DNA of 24,979 nucleotides. Source: CAZAQB01 sp964487155. Its GTDB lineage: Bacteria > Pseudomonadota > Gammaproteobacteria > Nitrococcales > Nitrococcaceae. A program made the position numbers and the translations under genes. This document shows, piece by piece, positions 1 to 7,434 of the stretch (its first letter is position 1; each line of letters starts with the position of its first letter). The stretch spans positions 1 to 24,979 of the forward strand of contig CAZAQB010000041.1 in the NCBI GenBank assembly GCA_964487155.1. The letters run 5' to 3'. The notes below the pieces were generated by a model, which did not search any database, was not told the origin of the DNA, and worked only from the letters and a program-made list of their open reading frames with translations.

Positions 1-2092
1 GCAGAAACGGCGTGACCTCGCCGGTGTGGGTCAGCACCAGGCGGTGCATGGCCCGGGTGCAGGCGACGTAGAGCAGGTTGCGGTCCATGGGCGAGTGATA
101 GCTGCCGGCGCCGGCCTCGGGCACCACCACCTGGTCGAACTCCAGCCCCTTGGCCATGTGGGCGGTGCACACGATGACGCCGGTGGAATAGCTCTGGCTG
201 CGCTCGTCGAACAGATGGGCGTTGATGCCGCGCTCCTCCAGCGCCTTGGCCAGGCGGCGCGCCTGTTTCGGAGTCCGGCAGATGATGCCCAGGGTGTTGT
301 GCCCGGACTCGGCCAGCGCCTCGGCGTAGTCCGCGACGCGGGCCAGCTCCTCGCGGCGGCTGCGGCAGCGGATCACCTGCGGCGCCTCGCCGTGGCGCTC
401 GACGGCCACCAGGTCCGGGTTCGGCGAGATGCGCCGCGCGAACTGGGCGATCTCGTAGCTGGAGCGGTAGCTGGTGTTCAGGGTCACGCAGGATCCGGTG
501 TTGAAGGCCTCGCGGATCTCGTCGGCCTTGGACGAGGCGTGGGGGTTGATGGACTGATGGGCGTCGCCAAGGATGGTCTTGTTGCAGGGAAACAGCCGCG
601 CCAGTACCGCGTACTGCACCGGGGTGTAGTCCTGCATCTCGTCGACCAGCAGGTGCTTGACGCCGCGATACGGCGAGCGGATGCCCTCCAGGCGCATCTT
701 CAGGTAGATCAGCGGGAAGACGTCGGCGTACTCCAGCCTGCCGCCCGCCGGGCGGAACAGCTCCGGCTCGCCCAGCCAGCTGAAGAACTGCTTGTAGGTC
801 TCCCGCAGGGTGGACTGGTTGACCATGCCCCGCACCGCATCGCGCAGCGCCCGGCGCTCCTCGGGCTGCAGGTCGTAGTGGTACTCGATGCCGATGCGCT
901 GCTCGGCCTCGCGCACCACCTGGTTGATGCGCTCGGTGGTGCCGAGCGAGCGATGCTTGCGGAACAGCTCCTCCAGCAGCCAGCCGGGCATCAGCCGCCG
1001 GGCGATCCAGACGTCCCCGGCCTGGAAGCGGCTCTGCTCCACGTGGGCCACGTAGGCATCGAGGGCGCGCAGGAACTCCCGCGAGGCCTTGCGGCGGATG
1101 CGCGCCGCCAGCGCCTCGTCGCGCGTCTCCGCCAGCGCCGCAGTCTGCTCGAAGAAGCTCTGGAAGCGGTACCGGGAGTCCAGCAACTGCTCGGCCAGGG
1201 TCTCCATGCCGATCTCGTTGACCTGCTCCTCACCCAGCTCGGGCAGCACGTTGCCGATGTAATCGGCGAACACCCGGTTCGGCGAGATGATCAGGATGTC
1301 TTTGGAGGAGAGCGTGTCCTTGAACCGGTAGAGCAGATAGGCGATCCGGTGCAGGGCGATGGAGGTCTTACCGGAGCCGGCGACCCCCTGGATGATGAGC
1401 ACCGGGGCCTGGTCGTTGCGGATGATGGCGTTCTGGTCGCGCTGGATGGTGGCGACGATGTTCTTCATGCCCTCGTCGGTGGCGCGGCCGAGTTCCTCCT
1501 GGAGGATGTCATCCACCACGTTCACGGCCGTGTCCAGCATCAGCTCGATGCGGCCGTGCCGGATGCGGAACTGGCGCTTGAGGGTGACCTGCCCATCGAT
1601 GGCGCCCTCCGGCGCCTGGTAGCGGACCGGCCCGGTCTCGAAGTCGTAGAACAGCGAGGCAATCGGTGCGCGCCAGTCATGGATCAGCGCGCGCCGGTGA
1701 TCGTCGTCGTGGAACTGATGGATGCCGATGTAGATGGGCTGCGCCTGCTCCTGATCGCCGCGGGAGAAATCGATGCGTCCGAAGTAGGGAGCGGGCTGGA
1801 TGCGCAGCAGGCGCTTCTTGAGCCGCAGCACCGCCTCGCCGGCCAGGGTCATCTGCTCGATGGACTCCCGGGAGGAGACCTTCTCGACGTGATCCATGTC
1901 CGAGCGGCTCTCCCAGAGGTAGCGCTTCTGGTCCTGGATCTCCCGGGCATGATGATTCAGCCGGGCCTGGGCATCCTCGACGGCCTTCGCCAGGCGCTGC
2001 TGCACCCAGTCCAGATGGTCACGCTCGGCCGGGCGGGCGGCACTCAGGGAATCAACGGCGCGGGAAGGCGCCGGGTCGGCGTGTGGCTTCAT
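1..2092 (-). CDS. HelD-like SF1 helicase / RNA polymerase recycling factor (3' end cut by window edge)
   Basis: This is a superfamily 1A (UvrD/Rep-like) ATPase of the HelD family. HelD of Gram-positive bacteria removes or recycles RNA polymerase from DNA. Reading from ATG at 2092 I see about 697 uninterrupted codons to the window edge. There is an N-terminal charged helical arm (residues about 20-95), then a HelD-typical block including DWRAPIASLFYDFETGP (about 139-155). Walker A GVAGSGKTS lies near 236-244, Walker B/motif II DEMQDY near 482, and the late motifs AHMAKGLEFD and YVACTRAMHRL near the edge. B. subtilis HelD is about 770 aa, so some of the C-terminus is probably missing. The start has no clear Shine-Dalgarno sequence but lies about 28 nt after a predicted transcription start. 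It is transcribed divergently from the DUF4143 ATPase gene. The family call is strong. The RNA polymerase role is inferred from the family, and a plain DNA helicase role is possible. Confidence 0.85.
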   Translation of the reverse strand, partial: MKPHADPAPSRAVDSLSAARPAERDHLDWVQQRLAKAVEDAQARLNHHAREIQDQKRYLWESRSDMDHVEKVSSRESIEQMTLAGEAVLRLKKRLLRIQPAPYFGRIDFSRGDQEQAQPIYIGIHQFHDDDHRRALIHDWRAPIASLFYDFETGPVRYQAPEGAIDGQVTLKRQFRIRHGRIELMLDTAVNVVDDILQEELGRATDEGMKNIVATIQRDQNAIIRNDQAPVLIIQGVAGSGKTSIALHRIAYLLYRFKDTLSSKDILIISPNRVFADYIGNVLPELGEEQVNEIGMETLAEQLLDSRYRFQSFFEQTAALAETRDEALAARIRRKASREFLRALDAYVAHVEQSRFQAGDVWIARRLMPGWLLEELFRKHRSLGTTERINQVVREAEQRIGIEYHYDLQPEERRALRDAVRGMVNQSTLRETYKQFFSWLGEPELFRPAGGRLEYADVFPLIYLKMRLEGIRSPYRGVKHLLVDEMQDYTPVQYAVLARLFPCNKTILGDAHQSINPHASSKADEIREAFNTGSCVTLNTSYRSSYEIAQFARRISPNPDLVAVERHGEAPQVIRCRSRREELARVADYAEALAESGHNTLGIICRTPKQARRLAKALEERGINAHLFDERSQSYSTGVIVCTAHMAKGLEFDQVVVPEAGAGSYHSPMDRNLLYVACTRAMHRLVLTHTGEVTPFL

Positions 2093-2126
2093 GGCGGGAG
2101 GCACTGCCGCATCGCGAAGAGCGCGG

Positions 2127-2155
2127 AGTATCGGTGATCGCCCCGCGGGCGTCAA
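2127..2155 (-). promoter_or_regulatory. sigma70-type promoter for the HelD-like gene
   Basis: On the minus strand, TTGACG (2155-2150) is followed by a 17-nt spacer and GATACT (2132-2127). Both hexamers are close to consensus, and the spacing is optimal. Transcription would begin near 2120 and leave about a 28-nt leader before the ATG at 2092. Chance occurrence is unlikely in such GC-rich DNA but cannot be excluded. Confidence 0.55.
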
Positions 2156-2271
2156 AACGCAGCGGGGCAGGAAGCGGCCGGAGCCGCAAGGCCTGAGCCG
2201 ACATCGTGGGGGGACCTCCGTCCCGGACGCCATCGGGGACATCGGTGGCGCACACCCCTCATGCTTACTGT

Positions 2272-2302
2272 ACATACTAAGTATGTTGAGTAAAATTACT
2301 CA
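2272..2302 (+). promoter_or_regulatory. Two adjacent inverted repeats (candidate operator with embedded -10) before the DUF4143 gene
   Basis: The first palindrome is acatact-a-agtatgt (2272-2286), with perfect 7-bp arms. The second follows immediately, tgagtaa-aa-ttactca (2287-2302), also with perfect 7-bp arms, and ends two bases before the ATG at 2305. A TATAAT-like hexamer, taaaat (2291-2296), lies inside the second palindrome. Transcription from it would start at or just before the ATG, giving a leaderless or nearly leaderless mRNA, which fits the absence of a Shine-Dalgarno sequence. The stretch is AT-rich against a GC-rich background. A regulator bound here would block the promoter. Which regulator binds is unknown. 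Confidence 0.5.
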
Positions 2303-2304
2303 GC

Positions 2305-3510
2305 ATGAAGCGTAAAGCGGAGAGCGCCTACCAACGCCCCCAGGCTGCTGAGTTGGCCCGCCGGCTGGCGGAGCCACGGCGGCACCTGCAGGTGGTCACG
2401 GGGGCGCGGCAGGTGGGCAAGACCACACTGGTGCAGCAGGTGACCGAGCAGCTGCGGCGGCCGGTGCGTTTCGTCAGCGCGGACGAACCGACCTTGCGTG
2501 ATCGCCAATGGCTGCGCCAGCAGTGGGAGGCGGCGCGCCTGGAGGCGGGCGCGGACGCTGGATTGCTGGTGGTCGACGAGGTGCAGAAGGTCGAGCAGTG
2601 GTCGGAGACCGTCAAGCACCTGTGGGACGAAGACAGTCGGCAGGGCCGGGCGCTGCAGGTCGTGCTGCTGGGCTCGGCACCACTGCTGATCGAGCGCGGG
2701 CTGACGGAGAGCCTGGCCGGGCGCTTCGAGACCCTGCATCTGCCCCACTGGTCGCTGGCCGAAATGCGCGCGGCCTTCGACTTCAGCCTCGAGGACTATC
2801 TCTATTTTGGCGGCTATCCCGGCGCGGCGCCGCTGGCCGCCGAGCCGGCACGCTGGCGGCGCTACGTTCTGGACGCGCTGGTCGAGACCAGCATCGCGCG
2901 TGACGTGCTGTTGCTGACGCGCGTGGACAAGCCGGCGCTGCTGCGCCGCCTATTCGAGCTGGGCTGCCGCTATTCCGGGCAGGTGTTGTCTTACACCAAG
3001 ATGCTGGGCCAGCTGCAGGAGGCTGGCAACACCACCACTCTCGCCCACTATCTGGATCTGCTGGCGGCGGCGGGAACGCTGACCGGCCTGCAGAAGTTCG
3101 CCGGCCAGGCCGTGCGTCAGCGCGCTTCCAGTCCCAAGCTGCAAGTGCTCAACACGGCCCTGATGACCGCGGTAGAGGGGCTGTCGCCCGAGGAGGCCCG
3201 GGCGGATCGGTCCTTCTACGGCCGGCTGGTGGAATCCGCGGTCGGCGCGCATCTGGCCAACGCCGCGCAGCGCGGGGACTGTGAGCTGTTCTACTGGCGC
3301 GAGAAGAACCGCGAGGTCGATTTTGTCGTGCGTGCGGGCAAGCGCCTGCTGGCCATCGAGGTCAAGAGCGGCCGCCGACGCGACACCCTCCCCGGCATGG
3401 CCGCCTTCGCGCACGCCTTCGAGCCTGATTGCACCCTGCTGATCGGCGGCGATGGCATCGAGTTGGAAACCTTCCTGTCGCGCCCGGTCGAGGGCTGGTT
3501 GCATCCATGA
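2305..3510 (+). CDS. AAA ATPase with C-terminal DUF4143 (PD-(D/E)XK-like) domain
   Basis: This 401-aa protein belongs to the widespread prokaryotic AAA_14/DUF4143 ATPases, whose cellular function is poorly known. Walker A GARQVGKTT is at residues 33-41 and Walker B LLVVDE at 87-92, with a sensor-like LLGSAPLL at 121-128. The C-terminal DUF4143 domain carries EVDF (337-340) and IEVKSG (351-356), the spacing of a PD-(D/E)XK nuclease-like core. The start is fixed by an in-frame stop (2287-2289) just upstream and by the short N-terminus usual before Walker A in this family. No Shine-Dalgarno sequence is visible, and the mRNA may be leaderless. The gene stands alone between a divergent HelD-like gene and a separate downstream gene. 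DUF4143 genes are often mobile or sporadic; there is no antitoxin-like partner next to it. Confidence 0.85.
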   Translation: MKRKAESAYQRPQAAELARRLAEPRRHLQVVTGARQVGKTTLVQQVTEQLRRPVRFVSADEPTLRDRQWLRQQWEAARLEAGADAGLLVVDEVQKVEQWSETVKHLWDEDSRQGRALQVVLLGSAPLLIERGLTESLAGRFETLHLPHWSLAEMRAAFDFSLEDYLYFGGYPGAAPLAAEPARWRRYVLDALVETSIARDVLLLTRVDKPALLRRLFELGCRYSGQVLSYTKMLGQLQEAGNTTTLAHYLDLLAAAGTLTGLQKFAGQAVRQRASSPKLQVLNTALMTAVEGLSPEEARADRSFYGRLVESAVGAHLANAAQRGDCELFYWREKNREVDFVVRAGKRLLAIEVKSGRRRDTLPGMAAFAHAFEPDCTLLIGGDGIELETFLSRPVEGWLHP

Positions 3511-3760
3511 CCCCCTTCGAACCAGCACCGGATCGCTCGTCGAGTACCTCGCCGCAGGCTGTATGTCTGTGCGATCCGCTCTTCGTACCTGGGAGTGCGG
3601 GATGCCGGGTAAACCGCGCCCCTGCGGCGCCGCCCTTTGTTGAGTGCATGGGGCTGGGCGCCGTCCGGGTCAATGGGGCGTCCGGCCCGCGGCAACCGCC
3701 AGGCAAAGCCTGCTACTCTGGCCGCGCGACCACGCGCAGCACCATCGGAGGGAGACACCC

Positions 3761-4510
3761 GTGCGACGTCTGCCATTGATCTGCGCCTGCCTGCTGCTGG
3801 GGTTCTCGGCCAGTCCGCAGGCCGGTTTTTTCGACGACCTGCTGGACAGCTTCAAGGGCGGCGGCGAGGGCGAGAGCACCCCGACAACGGTGTCCGACCT
3901 GACCCAGAGCGAGGCGGCTGCCGGGCTGCGCCAGGCCCTGGAGCGGGGCGCCCGCTCGGCGGTGGAGCAACTGGGTCAGCCGGGGGGCTTTCTGGACAAC
4001 GCCGAGGTGCGCATCCCGGTGCCGCCCCAGCTTGAGTCGGTGGCCATGGGGCTGCGCACCCTGGGCCAGGAAGACCTGGCCAACCGGTTCGTGGCCGGCA
4101 TGAACCACGCGGCGGAGCGGGCGGTCCCCATCGCCGCGGATGTGTTCGTCGCCACCATCAGCGCCATGACCGTGGACGACGCCCTGGGCGTGCTGCGCGG
4201 CGGCGAGACCGCGGCCACCGACTACCTGCGCCGCACCAGTGCCGACACCCTGCGCCAGCGCTTCGCGCCGGTGGTGGACCAGGTGATCGGCGAGGTGGGC
4301 GTGACCCGGACCTACCAGCAGTTCCTGGGGGCGGAGAGCATGCTCGGCCAGCTCTCGGGGGGGCGGGTGCCGGATCTCAACGCCTACGTCACCGACCAGG
4401 CCTTGGACGGCGTGTTCCACATGATCGCCAAGGAAGAGAGCCGCATCCGGGAGAACCCGGCGGCCCGCGGCACGGAGCTGCTGGAGAAGGTGTTCGGCGC
4501 GGTGCGGTGA
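3761..4510 (+). CDS. DUF4197 domain-containing secreted protein
   Basis: The product is 249 aa from a GTG at 3761. This start is preceded by a strong ggaggga Shine-Dalgarno sequence about 9 nt upstream. The N-terminus is a clear Sec signal peptide (MRRLPLICACLLLGFSASPQA then GFFDD), so a longer in-frame reading that begins at 3644 is rejected. The mature part matches the DUF4197 pattern throughout, with GLRQALERG, the GFLDNAEVRIPVP segment, a MNHAAERAVP block and AATDYLRR. DUF4197 proteins are conserved in proteobacteria and of unknown function; location is probably periplasmic. The last 30 nt of the gene recur 530 bp downstream (5011-5040). The 250 bp before it (3511-3760) hold no gene or clear promoter that I can support. 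Confidence 0.85.
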   Translation: MRRLPLICACLLLGFSASPQAGFFDDLLDSFKGGGEGESTPTTVSDLTQSEAAAGLRQALERGARSAVEQLGQPGGFLDNAEVRIPVPPQLESVAMGLRTLGQEDLANRFVAGMNHAAERAVPIAADVFVATISAMTVDDALGVLRGGETAATDYLRRTSADTLRQRFAPVVDQVIGEVGVTRTYQQFLGAESMLGQLSGGRVPDLNAYVTDQALDGVFHMIAKEESRIRENPAARGTELLEKVFGAVR

Positions 4511-4600
4511 GGGTTGGGGCGGCAGCTCAGGGTGTGCCGGGTAAGTAGCCGGGGCCGGGGATGGTCCTCGCCCGGGCACCCCGGCCGGGCCGGGGCCCGC

Positions 4601-4632
4601 GTAGGCCGGATAAGCGCAGCGCATCCGGCGTC
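4601..4632. repeat. REP-like palindrome, copy 1
   Basis: The sequence gtaggccggataagcgcagc followed by gcatccggcgtc folds as a hairpin with GCCGGAT (4605-4611) pairing with ATCCGGC (4623-4629). It strongly resembles the repetitive extragenic palindromes of Gammaproteobacteria, which carry the same GCCGGATAAG...GCATCCGGC core. It lies about 90 bp after the DUF4197 stop. Confidence 0.75.
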
Positions 4633-4689
4633 TCCTTCCGGCAGGTGGGAAGGTCATTGCCCCCTCCCCCCCGGCCCCGCTCTCGCAAG

Positions 4690-4789
4690 NNNNNNNNNNN
4701 NNNNNNNNNNNNNNNNNNNNNNNNNNNNNNNNNNNNNNNNNNNNNNNNNNNNNNNNNNNNNNNNNNNNNNNNNNNNNNNNNNNNNNNNN
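4690..4789. other. Assembly gap (100 N)
   Basis: There are exactly 100 N, the customary placeholder for a scaffold gap of unknown size. The left contig ends inside a sequence that is repeated at 4842-4929, which probably caused the break. Confidence 0.95.
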
Positions 4790-4840
4790 TCCAATCCATC
4801 CACCCTACGCCCTTCGCCCCGCCGCCGCGGCCGGGCCCGC

Positions 4841-4872
4841 GCAGGCCGGATAAGCGCAGCGCATCCGGCGTC
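4841..4872. repeat. REP-like palindrome, copy 2
   Basis: Same orientation and core as copy 1 (GCCGGAT pairing with ATCCGGC); it begins gcagg instead of gtagg. It is followed by the same 57-nt C-rich stretch as copy 1. Confidence 0.75.
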
Positions 4873-4975
4873 TTCTTCCGGCAGGTGGGAAGGTCATTGC
4901 CCCCTCCCCCCCGGCCCCGCTCTCGCAAGCGCAGGGGGGGTGGGTAGAGCGCTTCCGGTTCTGGTCCCGGCGGAT

Positions 4976-4997
4976 GTCGGCTGCGGTAGCAGCCGAC
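4976..4997. repeat. Short perfect hairpin (second REP-like type)
   Basis: gtcggctgc (4976-4984), loop ggta, gcagccgac (4989-4997): a perfect 9-bp stem. It has no T-run on either side, so it is more likely an extragenic palindrome than a terminator. Confidence 0.5.
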
Positions 4998-5129
4998 CTA
5001 CGGGTCCGCGCTGGAGAAGGTGTTCGGCGCGGTGCGGTGAGGGTTGGGGCGGCAGCTCAGGGTGTGCCGGGTAAGTAGCCGGGGCCGGGGATGGTCCTCG
5101 CCCGGGCACCCCGGCCGGGCCGGGCCCGC

Positions 5130-5161
5130 GTAGGCCGGATAAGCGCAGCGCATCCGGCGTC
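5130..5161. repeat. REP-like palindrome, copy 3 (downstream of ligA)
   Basis: Third copy of the same core in the same orientation, inside the second copy of the long direct repeat. It lies about 65 bp downstream of the ligA stop codon and could fold in the 3' end of the ligA transcript, as REP elements often do. Confidence 0.75.
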
Positions 5162-5225
5162 TTCGCCCGGTGGGTGAAGAGGCGTTGCCCTTCTCTTCTG
5201 GAACGGGAGTTGGGTGCAGGAAGCG

Positions 5226-7241
5226 CTATTGATCCTTCTCCAGCAGTTCGACGAAGCCCTGCTCGTCGAGCAGGGTGACGCCCAGTTCCTCGGCCTTGTC
5301 GCGCTTGGAGCCGGGGTCCGCGCCCACCACCACGTAGTCGGTCTTCTTTGACACGCTGCCGGTGACCTTGCCGCCCAGGGCCTCGATGCGGGCCTTGGCC
5401 TCGTCCCGGGTGAAGCCCTCCAGGGAGCCGGTGAGCACGAAGGTCCGCCCATCCAGGGGCCGGGGACGCTCGTCGCGCCGGCGCACGGTCCACTCGATGC
5501 CGGCCTCGCGCAGCGCCTGGATGACCTCCTGGTTGTGGGGCTGGGCGAAGAAGTGGGCGACGCTCTGGGCGACGATGGGCCCGACATCGGGCACCTCCAC
5601 CAAGTCCTCCTCGGTGGCCTTCATCAATGGATCCAGGTCGCCGAAGTGGCCGGCCAGGCCGTTGGCGGTGACCTCCCCCACCTGGCTGATGCCGAGCGCG
5701 TAGATGAAACGCGTCAGGGTGGTCTTCTTTGACCGCTCGATGGATGCCAGCAGGTTGTCGGCGGACTTCTCCGCCATGCGCTCCAGGGATACCAGCTTTT
5801 CCTGGTCCAGCGCATACAGGTCGGCCACGGTCTTCACCAGCCCTTTTTCCACCAGCTGGGCCACCAGCTTCTCGCCGAGGCCGTCGATGTCCATGGCCCG
5901 GCGCGAGGCGAAGTGCAGGATGGCGCCGGTGCGCTGCGCCGGGCAGTACAGCCCGCCGGTGCAGCGGTGGGCGGCCTCCCCTTCCAGGCGCAGCACCTCG
6001 GAGCCGCACTGCGGGCAGCGCTCGGGCATCTGCCAGGGCTCGGCCCCCTCGGGGCGGCGCTCGGTGACCACGCTGATGACTTCGGGGATGACGTCGCCGG
6101 CCCGGCGCACCAGCACGGTGTCGCCCTCGCGGACGTCCTTGCGGGCCAGCTCGTCGGCGTTGTGCAGGGAGGCATGCACCACCGTCACGCCGCCCACCTG
6201 CACCGGCTCCAGCACGGCGATGGGGGTGACCTTTCCGGTGCGGCCCACCGACGGCATGATGCGCTCCACCACGGTGCTGGCCTCCCGGGCGGGCAGCTTG
6301 TAGGCCACCGCCCAGCGCGGCGCCCGGGCGGTGTAGCCCAGGGTCTCGTGGCTGGTGCGGTCGTCCACCTTGAACACCACGCCGTCCACCTCGAAGGGGA
6401 GCTCGTCGCGGCGCGACATCAGCTCGCCGTAGTAGGCCAGGCACTCGTCCAAGCCGGTCACCCGCCTGACCCCGGAGTACACCGGCAGGCCCCACTGCCG
6501 CAGGCGCTGCAGCAGCGCCCACTGGGAGTCCGCCACCGGGCGGCTTGCCTCGCCGATGCCGAAGGCGGAGAAGGTCAGGGGCCGGCGGGCGGCGATGCGC
6601 GGGTCGAGCTGGCGCAGGCTGCCGGCGGCGGCGTTGCGGGGGTTGGCGAACGCTCGCTCGCCATCGGCCTCGCGCTGGGCGTTGAGGGCTTCGAAGTCGG
6701 CCACCCGGATCACCGCCTCGCCGCGCACCTCCAGGCGATCCGGCCAGCCCTCGCCCTGCAGGCGCAGGGGGATGCTGCGCACGGTGCGCACATTGGTGGT
6801 GATGTCCTCGCCGCTGAGGCCGTCGCCCCGGGTCGCGCCGCGCACCAGCCGGCCGTCCTCATAGGTGAGGTTCAGGGAAAGGCCGTCCAGCTTGGGCTCG
6901 GCCACGTAGGCGATGGACTCCAAGTCCAGCGCCTCGCGCACCCGGCGGTCGAACTCCCGCAGTTCCTCCTCGCTGAAGGCGTTGCCCAGGGAGCGCATGG
7001 GCTCGCCGTGGCGCACCTCGGGGAAGCCCTCGGCGGGCTGGGCGCCGATGCGCTGGGTGGGGGAATCCTCGGTGACCAGATCCGGGTGCTCAGCCTCGAT
7101 GTCCTCCAGCTCGCGCAGCAGGCGGTCGTACTCGGCATCGGAGATCTCCGGGTCGTCAAGCACGTAGTAGCGGCAGTTGTGGTGGCGCAGGTCCCGGCGC
7201 AGGGCCTCGGCACGGGCGGCAGGGTCGGCATCGCGGCTCAT
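5226..7241 (-). CDS. ligA: NAD-dependent DNA ligase LigA
   Basis: LigA seals nicks in duplex DNA using NAD+ and joins Okazaki fragments. At 671 aa it has full family length. The Ia domain covers about residues 1-70. The adenylation domain carries the nucleophile Lys117 in KLDG (117-120), and later EVDGVVFK (284-291). An OB fold follows at about 320-400. The four-cysteine zinc finger uses Cys409, 412, 427 and 433. Helix-hairpin-helix repeats span about 440-585 and a BRCT domain about 595-671. All key residues are present, so it should be active. It is the last gene of the smc-zipA-ligA series, a common gammaproteobacterial order. A palindromic element ends 11 bp before the ATG, so the usual Shine-Dalgarno region is short and weak. 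Translation may therefore depend on the preceding gene or on RNA folding. Confidence 0.97.
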   Translation of the reverse strand: MSRDADPAARAEALRRDLRHHNCRYYVLDDPEISDAEYDRLLRELEDIEAEHPDLVTEDSPTQRIGAQPAEGFPEVRHGEPMRSLGNAFSEEELREFDRRVREALDLESIAYVAEPKLDGLSLNLTYEDGRLVRGATRGDGLSGEDITTNVRTVRSIPLRLQGEGWPDRLEVRGEAVIRVADFEALNAQREADGERAFANPRNAAAGSLRQLDPRIAARRPLTFSAFGIGEASRPVADSQWALLQRLRQWGLPVYSGVRRVTGLDECLAYYGELMSRRDELPFEVDGVVFKVDDRTSHETLGYTARAPRWAVAYKLPAREASTVVERIMPSVGRTGKVTPIAVLEPVQVGGVTVVHASLHNADELARKDVREGDTVLVRRAGDVIPEVISVVTERRPEGAEPWQMPERCPQCGSEVLRLEGEAAHRCTGGLYCPAQRTGAILHFASRRAMDIDGLGEKLVAQLVEKGLVKTVADLYALDQEKLVSLERMAEKSADNLLASIERSKKTTLTRFIYALGISQVGEVTANGLAGHFGDLDPLMKATEEDLVEVPDVGPIVAQSVAHFFAQPHNQEVIQALREAGIEWTVRRRDERPRPLDGRTFVLTGSLEGFTRDEAKARIEALGGKVTGSVSKKTDYVVVGADPGSKRDKAEELGVTLLDEQGFVELLEKDQ

Positions 7242-7252
7242 GGGGGCGGCTC

Positions 7253-7434
7253 AGAACCTGTGAAAGAATCGCCCGCCGTCGCGAGACGTTCCGTGAGCGT
7301 CGCAGGCCCGGCGCGGGGGTGCACAAAATCGCGCGCGTAGCACCGCTACGCAAGCGATTTTGGGGGTCCCCGCAACACCGCCGGGGGCGCTCACAGGGCG
7401 TCGCAGTAGGCGAGCTGGTTCTTTCACAGGTTCT
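7253..7434. mobile_element. 182-bp palindromic MITE-like element between zipA and ligA
   Basis: Perfect 16-bp terminal inverted repeats, agaacctgtgaaagaa (7253-7268) and its complement (7419-7434), bound the element. At its exact midpoint is an inner hairpin, with AAAATCGC..GCGTAGC (7325-7341) pairing with GCTACGC..GCGATTTT (7345-7361) around a 3-nt loop. The arms between (56 and 57 nt) also share blocks such as gtgagcg and gcgggg, so the whole unit is one long imperfect palindrome. It has no coding capacity. I see no target-site duplication. The right repeat contains the zipA stop codon. A non-autonomous transposon (MITE) is the best explanation; a host-encoded regulatory hairpin is the alternative. 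Confidence 0.7.

Larger units (their letters stand above)
4480..5161. repeat. Long direct repeat flanking the gap: 4480-4633 repeated at 5010-5161, plus 4602-4689 repeated at 4842-4929
   Basis: Two direct-repeat pairs are visible. About 150 bp starting inside the end of the DUF4197 gene (ctggagaaggtgttcggcgc at 4481) reappears at 5011, almost identical, with a one-base G-run difference. A second pair of about 88 bp (4602-4689 and 4842-4929) differs at about two bases, and its first copy ends exactly where the run of N begins. The stretch 4511-5225 contains no credible gene: open frames here are GC artefacts. It could be a real tandem duplication or a misassembly at a repeat. Confidence 0.8.

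Noticed and set aside
26..2137. 703-aa open frame on the plus strand
   Set aside because: It is the antisense shadow of the HelD-like gene; composition is Gly/Val/Leu/His-rich without any family motif.
3511..3760. Small coding gene or tRNA between the DUF4143 and DUF4197 genes
   Set aside because: Open frames here lack ribosome-binding sites and motifs, and no cloverleaf was seen.
4601..5161. CRISPR-like array from the repeated 32-bp units
   Set aside because: Only three copies with uneven spacing, duplicated flanks and a REP core; no cas genes.
4894..6522. 542-aa open frame on the minus strand reaching across the REP region into ligA
   Set aside because: It is an out-of-frame reading of ligA and the repeats, low in complexity and without domains.
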